From positions 248,001-312,000 of the forward strand of contig CADAOY010000001.1 in assembly GCA_902789665.1 (NCBI GenBank): a stretch of 64,000 nt of DNA, in the 5' to 3' direction. Origin of the DNA: an uncultured Lachnospiraceae bacterium (GTDB taxonomy: Bacteria; Bacillota; Clostridia; Lachnospirales; Lachnospiraceae). The notes beneath the pieces were generated by a model, which was given only the letters and a program-made list of their open reading frames with translations, did no database searches and was not told the DNA's origin. The position numbers were made by a program, and so were the translations under genes. Below, in pieces: positions 39,725-48,645 of this stretch (positions are counted from its first letter, which is position 1; each line of letters starts with the position of its first letter).

Positions 39725-39768
39725 AAAGTGGTGCCTGCCCTTAAAGGCAGGCACGCGCTTTTATCTTT
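39725..39768 (+). terminator. Attenuating terminator between binding protein and permeases
   Basis: Perfect 9-bp stem GTGCCTGCC / GGCAGGCAC (39731-39739, 39746-39754), flanked by AAAAG / CTTTT and followed by a T run. In such operons it lets the binding protein be made in excess over the permeases. Confidence 0.85.
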
Positions 39769-39899
39769 TTTTAATGTATGGCGACGATTATTAATATTTA
39801 TACGTTTCTAAGTGATATGATTATGATGGCGTCAGAAAATTTTTCCAATCCAGTGCATGGTTTATAGCAAAAAAATATGTGAAATGGAGGCATCATTAT

Positions 39900-40817
39900 A
39901 TGAAGCAACAGCATAAAAAGAGTAAAGTAGTAAGCTTCAATAAATGGGGATATATTTTCCTGATACCATTTGTTGTTGTTTATCTGGTATTTTCTTTCGT
40001 ACCGTTGGTTTCAACTATTTATTACAGCTTCTTCGAGAAGTATCGTGTGGGCGTTATTGAAGTAGGCCCAAATTGGATTTGGTTTGACAATTACAAAACA
40101 CTGTTAACAAACGGTGATTTGATTACTTATACTACAAATACATTGGTTATGTGGATCATTGGTTTCATTCCACAGCTCCTTGTATCCTTATTGTTAGGTT
40201 CATGGTTCTCAGATACACGTCTTCGTATCAAAGGTTCAGCTTTCTTCAAGACAGTTATCTACTTACCTAACTTAATCATGGCATCAGCTTTTGCAATGTT
40301 ATTCTTTACATTGTTCTCAGATGGTGGTCCTATTAATGCAATGCTTCAGAGTCTTGGACTTCAGAACCCGGATGTACCATATAAGTGGTTACAGCATGCA
40401 TGGTCGGCAAGAGGCATCGTTGGTTTCCTTAACTTCCTTATGTGGTTCGGTAATACAACAATCCTTCTTATGGCTGGTATGATGGGTATTGACCCTTCAC
40501 TCTTCGAAGCAGCAGAAGTTGATGGTGCTAATGCTACTCAGGTATTCTGGAAGATTACATTACCACTTCTCAGACCTATCTTAGTATTCGTTCTTATCAC
40601 TTCTTTAGTAGGTGGTATCCAGATGTTCGACGTACCTCAGATTCTTACTAACGGTACCGGTGATCCATTGCGTTCAAGTATGACACTTATCATGTACCTT
40701 AATAAGCATCTGTTCTCAAAGAACTATGGTATGGCCGGTGCTTTATCAGTTGTATTGTTTATCATCACAGGTATTTTGAGTTTGTTGGTATATAAAGTAT
40801 CAACAGCTAAAGATTGA
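39900..40817 (+). CDS. Sugar ABC transporter permease (MalF-type)
   Basis: A 305-residue membrane protein with six helices and the EAA loop (EAAEVDGANATQVFWKITLPLLRP) that contacts the ATPase. A GTG at 39879 lies in frame upstream, but GGAGG at 39886-39890 is the ribosome site and ATG at 39900 fits it. Works with the next gene as the membrane channel of a CUT1 importer. No ATPase gene is in the operon, so a shared MsmX/MsmK-type ATPase encoded elsewhere is expected. Confidence 0.94.
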   Translation: MKQQHKKSKVVSFNKWGYIFLIPFVVVYLVFSFVPLVSTIYYSFFEKYRVGVIEVGPNWIWFDNYKTLLTNGDLITYTTNTLVMWIIGFIPQLLVSLLLGSWFSDTRLRIKGSAFFKTVIYLPNLIMASAFAMLFFTLFSDGGPINAMLQSLGLQNPDVPYKWLQHAWSARGIVGFLNFLMWFGNTTILLMAGMMGIDPSLFEAAEVDGANATQVFWKITLPLLRPILVFVLITSLVGGIQMFDVPQILTNGTGDPLRSSMTLIMYLNKHLFSKNYGMAGALSVVLFIITGILSLLVYKVSTAKD

Positions 40818-40834
40818 TAAGGAGGAGAAAATAG

Positions 40835-41716
40835 ATGGCAAATAATAGTTCTATGCAACTCCAGGTAGACAAAGAGAAAGTTACCGGTGGTATTAAAGCA
40901 AGAAGATTTGTTGCTTATGTTGTTTTAATCTTCTTTACAATCCTTTGTTTGTTCTGGTTTTATGTATTATTTATTAATGCAACACGTACCAACTCAGCTC
41001 TTAAGCAAGGTTTCACACTTATTCCTGGTGGCAATGCTTGGAATAACTGGACCAACTTAGTTCATGGTACAATGCCTATATGGAATGGTTTATTTAACTC
41101 ATTCATCATTGCTGGTTTATCAGCTGCTTTATCAACATACTTCTCAGCTGTAACAGCATATGCTATTCATGTTTATAACTTCAAATTAAGAAATATCTTC
41201 TTTACATTTGTACTTATGATCATGACAATTCCTACACAGGTTACTGCTCTTGGTTTCGTAAGATTAGTAACAAATATGAAGTTGGAGGATAACTTCATTC
41301 CTCTGATTATTCCTGCAATAGCAGCTCCTACAGTATTCTTCTATATGAAGCAGTACATGGATTCGGCGCTTCCTCTTGAAATCGTTGAAGCTGCACGTAT
41401 CGATGGTTCAGGCGAAATAAGAACTTTCAACCAGATCGTTCTTCCAATCCTTAAGCCTGCAATCGCAGTACAGATGATTTTCTCATTTGTAGCAAGCTGG
41501 AATAACTACTTCACTCCAGCCCTTATCTTACATAAAGATAAGCTTAAAACATTACCTATCTTAATCGCTCAGCTTCGTTCAGCTGACTGGTTAAAGTTCG
41601 ATATGGGTCAGGTTTACATGATGATTGCTTTCTCTATTTTACCAGTTATCGTTGTTTACCTTCTCTTATCAAGATTTATTGTACAGGGTATTGCACTCGG
41701 TTCAGTAAAGGGTTAA
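40835..41716 (+). CDS. Sugar ABC transporter permease (MalG-type)
   Basis: A 293-residue CUT1 permease with six helices and the EAA loop EAARIDGSGEIRTFNQIVLPILKP. It starts 17 bases after the first permease with a strong AAGGAGGAG ribosome site, and a terminator follows the stop. Second half of the channel for the same sugar. Confidence 0.95.
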   Translation: MANNSSMQLQVDKEKVTGGIKARRFVAYVVLIFFTILCLFWFYVLFINATRTNSALKQGFTLIPGGNAWNNWTNLVHGTMPIWNGLFNSFIIAGLSAALSTYFSAVTAYAIHVYNFKLRNIFFTFVLMIMTIPTQVTALGFVRLVTNMKLEDNFIPLIIPAIAAPTVFFYMKQYMDSALPLEIVEAARIDGSGEIRTFNQIVLPILKPAIAVQMIFSFVASWNNYFTPALILHKDKLKTLPILIAQLRSADWLKFDMGQVYMMIAFSILPVIVVYLLLSRFIVQGIALGSVKG

Positions 41717-41733
41717 TATTAATACAGGTATAC

Positions 41734-41766
41734 AAAGCGGATGCTTTTATGCATCCGCTTTTCTTG
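41734..41766 (+). terminator. Terminator of the sugar importer operon
   Basis: Perfect 10-bp stem AAGCGGATGC / GCATCCGCTT (41735-41744, 41751-41760) with a TTATAT-type tail starting TTCTT. Confidence 0.85.
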
Positions 41767-41795
41767 TATAGAGTATTAAAGATGGGAGACCAGCT

Positions 41796-42029
41796 ATGAC
41801 ATTTATAGATAATGTACGTAGTACACTTAATAATAATCCAAAACTGTTTCTGGGCATTATGATAGCCATGGAGATAGCTCTGCTTGGTATGGGCGTATAT
41901 TTTGCCATATCCCTGACAGAACTGGTTATATGGCCGTTTATACTGCTTATATTAACTTCACTGTTAATCGGGATGCTGTCCAGCAGAATGGTATTATTTA
42001 TTGGAAGGCATTTTATTAAGAAGAACTAA
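41796..42029 (+). CDS. Small two-helix membrane protein
   Basis: A 77-residue protein with two transmembrane segments (about residues 18-38 and 43-68) and a basic C-terminus (GRHFIKKN). GGGAG precedes the ATG and a bidirectional terminator follows, so it looks like a real single gene. No family recognised. Confidence 0.65.
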   Translation: MTFIDNVRSTLNNNPKLFLGIMIAMEIALLGMGVYFAISLTELVIWPFILLILTSLLIGMLSSRMVLFIGRHFIKKN

Positions 42030-42066
42030 CTGATTATTATATTGTTCATATTTACTGAGATAGAAT

Positions 42067-42101
42067 AAGCCCTGGAATGAAATACATTCCAGGGCTTTAT
42101 T
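42067..42101. terminator. Bidirectional terminator
   Basis: Perfect 13-bp stem AAGCCCTGGAATG / CATTCCAGGGCTT (42067-42079, 42085-42097) between convergent genes, T-rich on the plus strand. Confidence 0.88.
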
Positions 42102-42141
42102 TATGCCTTGTTTTAGGCTTATATTATATTTGATTATTATC

Positions 42142-44403
42142 TTACAACTTGAAGATCTCAAGTTCATTATTAAGTGATTCTGACATCTCCTGAAGCTTGG
42201 TAGAAGCGCCTGCCAGGTTCTCCATTGCAAGGCTCATGGTTTCGGCAGCTTCTATTGTTTCGCTGGATGATGCAGCATACTGTTCAGATACTGCTGAAAG
42301 GTCTGAAATGATGTCTAAGATGGCATCCTTAGACTTCTTAAGGCCTGTCATGTTGTCAGTAATAACGTTAATGTTATTGAGGGATGTATCAACTCCGGAA
42401 GCAACAACTCCAAAGTTCTCGATTGTAAGATCGAGTTTTTCTCTTTGCTCAGCAATCTTAACCTTAACATCATCCATATAACTTACCATTATATTGAACT
42501 GTTCCATAAGCTTATTGATATTGTTCTCAATTTCAGTAGCATTGGCATCTGACTGTGCTGCAAGCTTGGAAATCTGCTCAGCAACGACTGCGAAGCCTTT
42601 ACCGCTTTCTCCGGCGTGAGCCGCTTCAATGCTGGCATTGATTGAAAGAAGATCGGTCTCATCAGCAATTGCCTGAATCATCTGTACAGCAGTACGGATA
42701 TCCTTAACAGATGCGTTTGTAACCTGCATCTGGTTGGCAATCTTGGCGATGGATTCAATCATTTCCTGGCTTGAAGTATTAAGCTCTTCGATGATAGCAG
42801 TAGATGACTTCTCTGCATTGGACATCTGTGATGCAGACTTGGTAAGAGTTTCGATCTGCTTTGAAATCTGCTCAATCTGTTCACCGATATTGGAAACCTG
42901 AACAGCAGCATCAGATGTCTGATTAGCCTGGTCGTTGGCACCATTGGAAATGAATTCTACTGATTCATATAAGGTATCAACGTTTTTAGTTGTTTCAAAC
43001 GAAATATTTAACAAATCGTTACTGGAATCTGTAAGCTGCATGGCCTGCTGCTTGATATTTGAAACGATTTCCTTAAGCTCTTCCTGTAATGAGAAAGACA
43101 TGGCATACATGTCGCCTAATTCGTCATTGCGCTTAAGTTGCTTAAGATTTGCATTCTGCGTAAGGTCACCGGTAGAAACGATGCTTAAGAAGTTCTTTGT
43201 ACTGTTCATCTTCTTGGCAATAAGCCTTGAGAAGAGAAGAATAAGTACAACGCAGGCAACGGTAATAATGGTTGAGAAGATGCCGATTTTGCGAGTTTCC
43301 TTGGCAATGTTGGCATTAACTTCATCTGACGGTTTGCCGGCGAATATGGCGCCTACAACAGTTCCATCTGAGTTGAATAATGGAAGATAGTAAGCGTAGT
43401 AGTTGGTTTCCTGAATGACCTGATCCTCAGTGAAATATTCTTCGCCTGTAAGGATTACTTCATATATTTCAGGATCAAGCTCTGAACCAACTGAACGACC
43501 ACCGAGAGTTCTCATAACGGTGGTAATTCTTGTTTTATTCTCAAAATAGAAGGATGAATCAATGCCACTTTGCTCTTTGAGGGCATCAAGAAGGGCATGA
43601 TTACCACTGATCTTTACATCACCTTTATATAATGTACCCGTAAGGTCTGATGAATAGTCGCCCTTATAAAGAGAACTGTAGGTCTCCTGAAGGGAGAGGG
43701 CAACAATCTTAAGGGATTCCTCTATCTGCTGATGAAGGTTTCTCTCCAGAATCTTGGTACTGATTGTAGAAGTAATAATGGAAAGAACTACAAGCGGAAC
43801 AAGACATATCAGTATAAGCTGTACAGAGAAATTGAATATTCTAAGCTTCTTTTTCTTACGTTTTTCAAGGATTCTGTGGGCAGCTGAAACCGGCTTGGCT
43901 TTAGGGGTTTCGGCTTTCTCTTCCTCTTTTCCTCTTTCCTCGTAGTGAAAATCACCGTCGTGAGAAACCTCAGAAACTTCCTCACTATTCTCGGTTCCGT
44001 CGTCTTCAGCAGTATATACCTCTAAGTCTTCTTCAGCGTTATAATCTGACTCCGGCTCGATAACTGTTACTTCCTCGCCCGCGGAGTCTGATTCTTCGGA
44101 TTCTTTGCTTTCAGGTGCTTCTTCGGCATATTCTTCGGAAACAGCTTCCTGAAGAACTTCGCCTTCGATTTCATTATTACTTTCGCCTGAAGGTTCATCA
44201 TTAGAAATATCTTCACCACTACTATCAGAAGATGAGGCATCAGGATCATCTTCGTAATTAGCTAAATATACTCTTTTTTTGTCTTGGATATCAGAAGAAT
44301 TTTCTGCATTATCTTCAGATAAGGATTCAGCATTATCTGAAAAGCTGTCGAGATTGAGTTCTTCGTCGATATTGCTGTCAAGAATGTCGTTGTTTTTACC
44401 CAT
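42142..44403 (-). CDS. Membrane methyl-accepting chemotaxis protein with a long acidic N-terminus
   Basis: A 753-residue receptor. The start is the ATG at 44403 with AAAGGGG before it; frames extending further upstream have no ribosome site. Residues 1-165 are almost entirely Asp/Glu/Ser/Asn with little order, followed by a basic cluster (KRKKKK, 181-186) and TM1 (about 192-213). A Cache-type sensor domain follows (YSSLYKGDYSSDLTGTLYKG, then YYLPLFNSDGTVVGAIFAG), then TM2 (about 365-388), a HAMP-like linker and the MCP signalling domain with the tip DLLSINASIEAAHAGESGKG. A cytoplasmic acidic extension before TM1 is unusual for MCPs. Confidence 0.93.
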   Translation of the reverse strand: MGKNNDILDSNIDEELNLDSFSDNAESLSEDNAENSSDIQDKKRVYLANYEDDPDASSSDSSGEDISNDEPSGESNNEIEGEVLQEAVSEEYAEEAPESKESEESDSAGEEVTVIEPESDYNAEEDLEVYTAEDDGTENSEEVSEVSHDGDFHYEERGKEEEKAETPKAKPVSAAHRILEKRKKKKLRIFNFSVQLILICLVPLVVLSIITSTISTKILERNLHQQIEESLKIVALSLQETYSSLYKGDYSSDLTGTLYKGDVKISGNHALLDALKEQSGIDSSFYFENKTRITTVMRTLGGRSVGSELDPEIYEVILTGEEYFTEDQVIQETNYYAYYLPLFNSDGTVVGAIFAGKPSDEVNANIAKETRKIGIFSTIITVACVVLILLFSRLIAKKMNSTKNFLSIVSTGDLTQNANLKQLKRNDELGDMYAMSFSLQEELKEIVSNIKQQAMQLTDSSNDLLNISFETTKNVDTLYESVEFISNGANDQANQTSDAAVQVSNIGEQIEQISKQIETLTKSASQMSNAEKSSTAIIEELNTSSQEMIESIAKIANQMQVTNASVKDIRTAVQMIQAIADETDLLSINASIEAAHAGESGKGFAVVAEQISKLAAQSDANATEIENNINKLMEQFNIMVSYMDDVKVKIAEQREKLDLTIENFGVVASGVDTSLNNINVITDNMTGLKKSKDAILDIISDLSAVSEQYAASSSETIEAAETMSLAMENLAGASTKLQEMSESLNNELEIFKL

Positions 44404-44604
44404 TATCTGTACCCCTTTATAATTATTTGTCATTATCCCCATAATCCCATAATATAGAACAATTTTATCATAAAATAGTGTATTTTTCAATGTTTCTGTA
44501 GCTTTTATTGATATAATACAGCTTAGTATGATACAATAAGAGGTAGTTGGATTTTGGGATATCCACAATATATAGAATGAGCGGTGATTTTAGAGGAATT
44601 TAAT

Positions 44605-45753
44605 ATGTTAGAACTGATTGCGCCTTGCCATTTTGGCTTGGAAGCGGTGCTTAAAAGAGAAATAATAGATTTAGGATATGATGTTAAGGAAGTGACAGAT
44701 GGCAGGGTTGTGTTCTTTGGAGACGAGGAAGCCATTGCCTATGCCAATGTATTCTTAAGAACTGCCGAGAGAATTATGATTCAGGTGGGTGAGTTTAAGG
44801 CGACCACATGGGATGAACTTTTTGAAGGAACAAAGGCTCTTGAATGGGAGAATTATATTCCGTCTGATGGTAAGTTTGAAGTGGTTAAGGCTTCCGGCAT
44901 AAAAAGTAAGCTTTTCAGTGCATCGGATATGCAGTCTATTGTGAAGAAGGCTGTAGTAGAGCACTTAAAGAGAGTTTATCATATCGAATGGTTTGATGGA
45001 GATAATGGATATTATCCAATCAGAGTATTTATAAAGAATGATCTGGTCAGCATAGGTCTTGATACTACCGGTGATTCGCTTCATAAAAGAGGATACAGGA
45101 CGCTGACAAGTAAGGCTCCGATAGCAGAGAATCTGGCTTCGGCACTTATTATGCTGACTCCGTGGAGAGAAGACAGAATACTGGTTGATCCTTTCTGCGG
45201 AAGTGGAACTTTTCCAATAGAAGCGGCAATGATGGCAGCCAATATGGCTCCGGGCATGAACAGAAACTTTACAGCAGAGAAGTGGACTAACTTTATTCCA
45301 AAGAAATGCTGGTATGATGCGGTGACAGAAGCTAATGATAATCTTAATCTGAAGGTTGAAACAGACATCCAGGGTTACGATATTGACGAGCAAATGGTAA
45401 GAATTGCACGTGAGAATGCCAAAAAAGCGAATGTAGAGCATCTTATTCACTTCCAGTGCAGGCCTGTAAGCGAGCTTAGCCACCCTAAAAAGTATGGATT
45501 TATCATTACAAACCCTCCTTATGGAGAGAGAATAGAGGATAAAGAAACTCTTCCTAAGATATATGGTGAACTCGCAGAGAAATATCATAATCTTGATTCG
45601 TGGTCATTATATATGATAACTTCATATGACAAAGCTGAATCAATTATTGGAAGAAAAGCAGATAAAAATCGAAAGATTTATAACGGAATGATGAAGACCT
45701 ATTTCTTACAATTTAATGGTCCGAAACCTCCGAAAAAAGATAAGAAAAATTAG
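44605..45753 (+). CDS. THUMP-domain rRNA (guanine-N2) methyltransferase, RlmL/YpsC-type
   Basis: A 382-residue class I SAM-dependent methyltransferase. The N-terminal half is a ferredoxin-like plus THUMP RNA-binding region. The C-terminal half has the SAM loop VDPFCGSGTFPIEAAM and the catalytic NPPYGERI. Matches the YpsC/RlmL group, which methylates 23S rRNA guanine (G2445-type). A GTG at 44584 is in frame, but GAGGA at 44592-44596 points to ATG at 44605. Followed closely by rdgB and yfcE genes, probably one operon. Confidence 0.93.
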   Translation: MLELIAPCHFGLEAVLKREIIDLGYDVKEVTDGRVVFFGDEEAIAYANVFLRTAERIMIQVGEFKATTWDELFEGTKALEWENYIPSDGKFEVVKASGIKSKLFSASDMQSIVKKAVVEHLKRVYHIEWFDGDNGYYPIRVFIKNDLVSIGLDTTGDSLHKRGYRTLTSKAPIAENLASALIMLTPWREDRILVDPFCGSGTFPIEAAMMAANMAPGMNRNFTAEKWTNFIPKKCWYDAVTEANDNLNLKVETDIQGYDIDEQMVRIARENAKKANVEHLIHFQCRPVSELSHPKKYGFIITNPPYGERIEDKETLPKIYGELAEKYHNLDSWSLYMITSYDKAESIIGRKADKNRKIYNGMMKTYFLQFNGPKPPKKDKKN

Positions 45754-45786
45754 AAAAAACGAATTAACCGAAGGAGTCAACGAAAA

Positions 45787-46377
45787 ATGGAGATATTATT
45801 AGCTACGCATAATGGCGGAAAAGCCGTAGAAGTTAAATCTATATTTAACAAATATAATGTAGTAACCATGAAGGACGTAGGACTGACTATGGACGTGGAA
45901 GAAACGGGTTCAACGTTCGAGGAAAATGCTCTTATAAAAGCAAGGTCAGTTTATAACATGCTTGATGAAGAAATGAAAAAGAAATATATTGTTATGGCAG
46001 ATGACTCAGGACTGGAAGTTGATTATCTTAATAAGGCACCTGGAATTTATTCAGCCAGATATATGGGAGAGGAAACTCCTTATACTATTAAGAACAATCA
46101 CATCATTAAACTGCTTTATGGAGTTAAGGACGAGGACAGAACGGCCAGATTCGTCTGTGCAATCGCAATTGTCAGACCTGATGGCTCTGAAGATGTGGTA
46201 AGGGGCACAATAGAAGGCCGTATTGCATATGAAGAGAAGGGTGAGCATGGATTTGGCTATGATCCGATTTTCTTCCTGCCTGAATATGGATGCACCAGCG
46301 CAGAGATTCCACCGGAGGAGAAGAACAGAATCAGTCACAGGGCAAATGCGCTTCAGTTAATTAAGGATAAGATTTAA
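45787..46377 (+). CDS. rdgB: XTP/dITP diphosphatase
   Basis: HAM1/RdgB family pyrophosphatase of 196 residues that cleans the nucleotide pool of deaminated purines (dITP, XTP). Family motifs are seen: LLATHNGGKAVEVKSIF at the N-terminus, ADDSGLEVDYLNKAPGIYSARY and the C-terminal FGYDPIFF with SHRANAL. Sits in front of yfcE, a common pairing in Clostridia. Confidence 0.97.
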   Translation: MEILLATHNGGKAVEVKSIFNKYNVVTMKDVGLTMDVEETGSTFEENALIKARSVYNMLDEEMKKKYIVMADDSGLEVDYLNKAPGIYSARYMGEETPYTIKNNHIIKLLYGVKDEDRTARFVCAIAIVRPDGSEDVVRGTIEGRIAYEEKGEHGFGYDPIFFLPEYGCTSAEIPPEEKNRISHRANALQLIKDKI

Positions 46378-46388
46378 GAGGTAAATCC

Positions 46389-46874
46389 ATGAAAGTACTT
46401 GTGGTAAGTGATACTCATAGAAGGCACGAGAATTTTGTCAAAGTTATTGATGAACTTGAGAAAGACATAGATTACGTGATTCATTGCGGGGATGTTGAGG
46501 GAGAGGAAGACTACCTTGAATCTCTGCTTAAGTGTCCGATTGTCTTTGTTCAGGGAAATAATGACTTTTTTACATTTAATCCGGCCTACAGGGTTGTTAA
46601 GTACGAATATGTTAATGTTTTTGTAACTCATGGACACAGAGGCGGTGTGGCATATAATCCTTTCACTCTGGTTGACATGGCAAGAGATGATGATTGCCAG
46701 ATAGCAGTTTTTGGACATACTCACAGACCATATTATGAGGTTAAGAATGGAATACATATTCTTAATCCTGGAAGTATAAGTTACCCAAGACAGGGCGGCG
46801 GAATACCTACATATGCAATAATTAATATTACCGGTCCTAATGAGTTTAATATTGAGTTAAAAGAAGTAAGATAA
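46389..46874 (+). CDS. MJ0936/YfcE-family metallophosphoesterase
   Basis: A 161-residue calcineurin-like phosphoesterase. Metal-binding motifs run in order: SDTHRR, HCGDVEG, GNND, THGH and GHTHRP. Related enzymes hydrolyse phosphodiesters in vitro; the natural substrate is unknown. Last gene of the methyltransferase-rdgB-yfcE group; a tRNA promoter follows. Confidence 0.94.
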   Translation: MKVLVVSDTHRRHENFVKVIDELEKDIDYVIHCGDVEGEEDYLESLLKCPIVFVQGNNDFFTFNPAYRVVKYEYVNVFVTHGHRGGVAYNPFTLVDMARDDDCQIAVFGHTHRPYYEVKNGIHILNPGSISYPRQGGGIPTYAIINITGPNEFNIELKEVR

Positions 46875-46902
46875 AAATCTAAAAATTTGTATATAAAAGT
46901 TG

Positions 46903-46931
46903 TTGACAAATTGAGTTGGATTTCATATAAT
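46903..46931 (+). promoter_or_regulatory. Promoter of tRNA-Pro / tRNA-Gly
   Basis: Perfect consensus TTGACA (46903-46908) and TATAAT (46926-46931) with 17-base spacing, 28 bases before tRNA-Pro. Confidence 0.88.
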
Positions 46932-46959
46932 AATTTTTGCGTTTGTGCTTAAGCGTAAT

Positions 46960-47034
46960 CGAGGTGTGGCTCAGTTTGGCTAGAGCACCTGGTTTGGGAC
47001 CAGGGGGTCGCAGGTTCGAATCCTGTCACCTCGA
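46960..47034 (+). tRNA. tRNA-Pro (TGG)
   Basis: Acceptor CGAGGTG / CACCTCG, anticodon stem CCTGG / CCAGG around TTTGGGA, T-loop TTCGAAT. No CCA encoded. Confidence 0.96.
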
Positions 47035-47088
47035 CTCTTCAAAGTTTATGACTTAGGATTTGTAATTTTGAAGGATAATTTAATAAAT

Positions 47089-47159
47089 GCAGGTGTGGTT
47101 CAATGGTAGAACATCAGCCTTCCAAGCTGAATACGTGGGTTCGATTCCCATCACCTGCT
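47089..47159 (+). tRNA. tRNA-Gly (TCC), integration site of the mobile element
   Basis: Acceptor GCAGGTG / CACCTGC, anticodon loop CTTCCAA, T-loop TTCGATT. The last 20 bases (47140-47159) are the attachment core repeated downstream, so the tRNA remains intact after integration. Confidence 0.96.
47140..47159 (+). repeat. attL core of the integrated element
   Basis: ttcgattcccatcacctgct, the tRNA-Gly 3' end, repeated exactly at 50013-50032. The integrase gene lies right beside it. Confidence 0.88.
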
Positions 47160-47169
47160 TGCTAGAAAG

Positions 47170-47199
47170 CCCTTAAAATCAATGATTTTAGGGGTTTTT
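47170..47199 (+). terminator. Terminator supplied by the element for tRNA-Gly
   Basis: An 11-bp stem (47170-47180 with 47184-47194, one G-U pair) and 3-base loop followed by TTTTTATTTT. It overlaps the end of the integrase gene and ends the tRNA transcript. Confidence 0.75.
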
Positions 47200-48439
47200 A
47201 TTTTGGGTCAAACTGGGTCAGCCCTTTTTCAGGTACTGAAAAACCTAGTGTTTTATTGATTTCTTCGGTTGTGAGCCTTTTGACCTTGCGACGATCATAA
47301 TGCCTTGTCATACCAATTGAAGAATGACCCATATAATATCTTATTGTATTTTCATCTATGCCATTCTCATATAGGGTTGAACAAGTATAAAATCGTATTT
47401 TGTGAGTAGAGCGATACCTTATGCCTATTTCATTGCAATATTTTTCTAATGCTGCATTGATTTTGTTTGTTGAAACAGGTTTTTTGCCACCACTTTGAAA
47501 AATATACTCATTATTTCCATTTATTGCTTGTAATTTACTAAGAATATACAAAGCATAGTCGCTTAAATCTATTATTCTTTTGCCGGAGTTAGAGTGAGCC
47601 TTCATATAATTGACGTAAATTTGGCTTTCTTTTTTTCCATCAATGTTTTTGCTGACCATGGAATGTTCAAGGCTTATTTGCCTATTCTCGTAATCTATAT
47701 CAGTCCATTTGAGTGCTCTTAACTCCCCTACACGAATAGTAAGGCAAGTAAGAAGCTGAATAGCACATGAATAAACATTTGGCTCAATAGTATCAAGAAA
47801 GCGATTTAAAGCCTCAATTTCGGCTCTGTCATATACTTCGTTAGAATTATCCACAGTTATACAACGGCGTGTCATATCGCTGATTCTAATGCTTTTACAG
47901 TCTATTACAGTCATATCATCACGCAAATTTATAAAATCAAAGGTCTTATTAAAGATTGTTTTGATATTAGAAACTGTTTTCTTTGAAATTAACGAACCAT
48001 CGCCAATCAAATCATCAAAATAATTGATTATGTGGCTTTTTTTGATAGAAACTATCGGTTTATTTGCTAAAGCACTTGGAATATACTTTTTTGAGTCATC
48101 AAGATAGTGTTTAGCAGTATTAAAACTGATAGTTTTATTTTTTAGTCTGGTTTCCGTCATTTCTTCAATAGCCTGAGCAAAAGTCAGATCATTTACACTA
48201 ATTCCAAAGTAGTGTTCATATAAAGCATTTATTATTTCTTCATAACTCTTTCTTATTAGTCGACCTGAAGGACACCAAGATGCTCTTGTTCGAAATGAAC
48301 TATATTTTTCATTTGGTGGTGTTATTTTGTTTTTGTGTTCTTTCAGAACTAGATATTCTTTTTCTTCTAAGTTATGTTTCTCCTTCATTAAATTAAATTC
48401 TGGGTCATAGCCATCAAGATTATAACATAAATTTTCCAT
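47198..48439 (-). CDS. int: Tyrosine recombinase / integrase
   Basis: A 413-residue phage-type integrase. The N-terminal arm-binding part leads to a SAM-like core-binding domain (about 85-180) and the catalytic domain with Arg236 (TIRVGELRAL), His346-x-x-Arg349 (HKIR), His372 (MGHSS) and the nucleophile Tyr381 (RHYDRR). All catalytic residues are present, so it should be active. It points toward the tRNA-Gly attachment site, as usual. AGGAGAAC gives the ribosome site. Confidence 0.96.
   Translation of the reverse strand: MENLCYNLDGYDPEFNLMKEKHNLEEKEYLVLKEHKNKITPPNEKYSSFRTRASWCPSGRLIRKSYEEIINALYEHYFGISVNDLTFAQAIEEMTETRLKNKTISFNTAKHYLDDSKKYIPSALANKPIVSIKKSHIINYFDDLIGDGSLISKKTVSNIKTIFNKTFDFINLRDDMTVIDCKSIRISDMTRRCITVDNSNEVYDRAEIEALNRFLDTIEPNVYSCAIQLLTCLTIRVGELRALKWTDIDYENRQISLEHSMVSKNIDGKKESQIYVNYMKAHSNSGKRIIDLSDYALYILSKLQAINGNNEYIFQSGGKKPVSTNKINAALEKYCNEIGIRYRSTHKIRFYTCSTLYENGIDENTIRYYMGHSSIGMTRHYDRRKVKRLTTEEINKTLGFSVPEKGLTQFDPK
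47204..47220. repeat. Left arm-type repeats of the element
   Basis: Two tandem TGGGTCA copies (47204-47210 and 47214-47220), matched by two TGGGTCAAAGG copies at the right end. Likely integrase arm-binding sites; they lie inside the last codons of int. Confidence 0.5.
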
Positions 48440-48645
48440 TTGATGTTCTCCTTTAGGAGTATATGTAAAAAAATATTTTTTTACATATAAGTAAAGAAAA
48501 ACTCAGTTCCATGAATATGGCTTCGGGGTTAAGGGGTGTCCCCTTACTCAATGCGTTTTGGGGTTCCCCAAAATGCCATTGAGTTACACACAATGGGACA
48601 TTGGGGTACCGCCATTAACTACAAGTAAAAAAAAGGAGAATAGTT
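48440..48645. promoter_or_regulatory. Hairpin cluster between int and mobV, candidate oriT
   Basis: The 206-bp spacer has TAAGGGG-tgt-CCCCTTA (48530-48546) and, sharing its last base, a 39-base cruciform with arms ACTCAATG / CATTGAGT (48546-48553, 48577-48584) and inner TTTTGGGG-tt-CCCCAAAA (48556-48573). A perfect palindromic AT hairpin TGTAAAAAAATATTTTTTTACA also lies near 48464-48486. MobV relaxases nick close upstream of their own gene at such structures, so an oriT is likely here; the nick site is not identified. Confidence 0.6.

Noticed and set aside
44404-44568. 55-residue N-terminal extension of the membrane chemoreceptor
   Set aside because: No ribosome site at 44568; the AAAGGGG site and the natural MGKNND start are at 44403.
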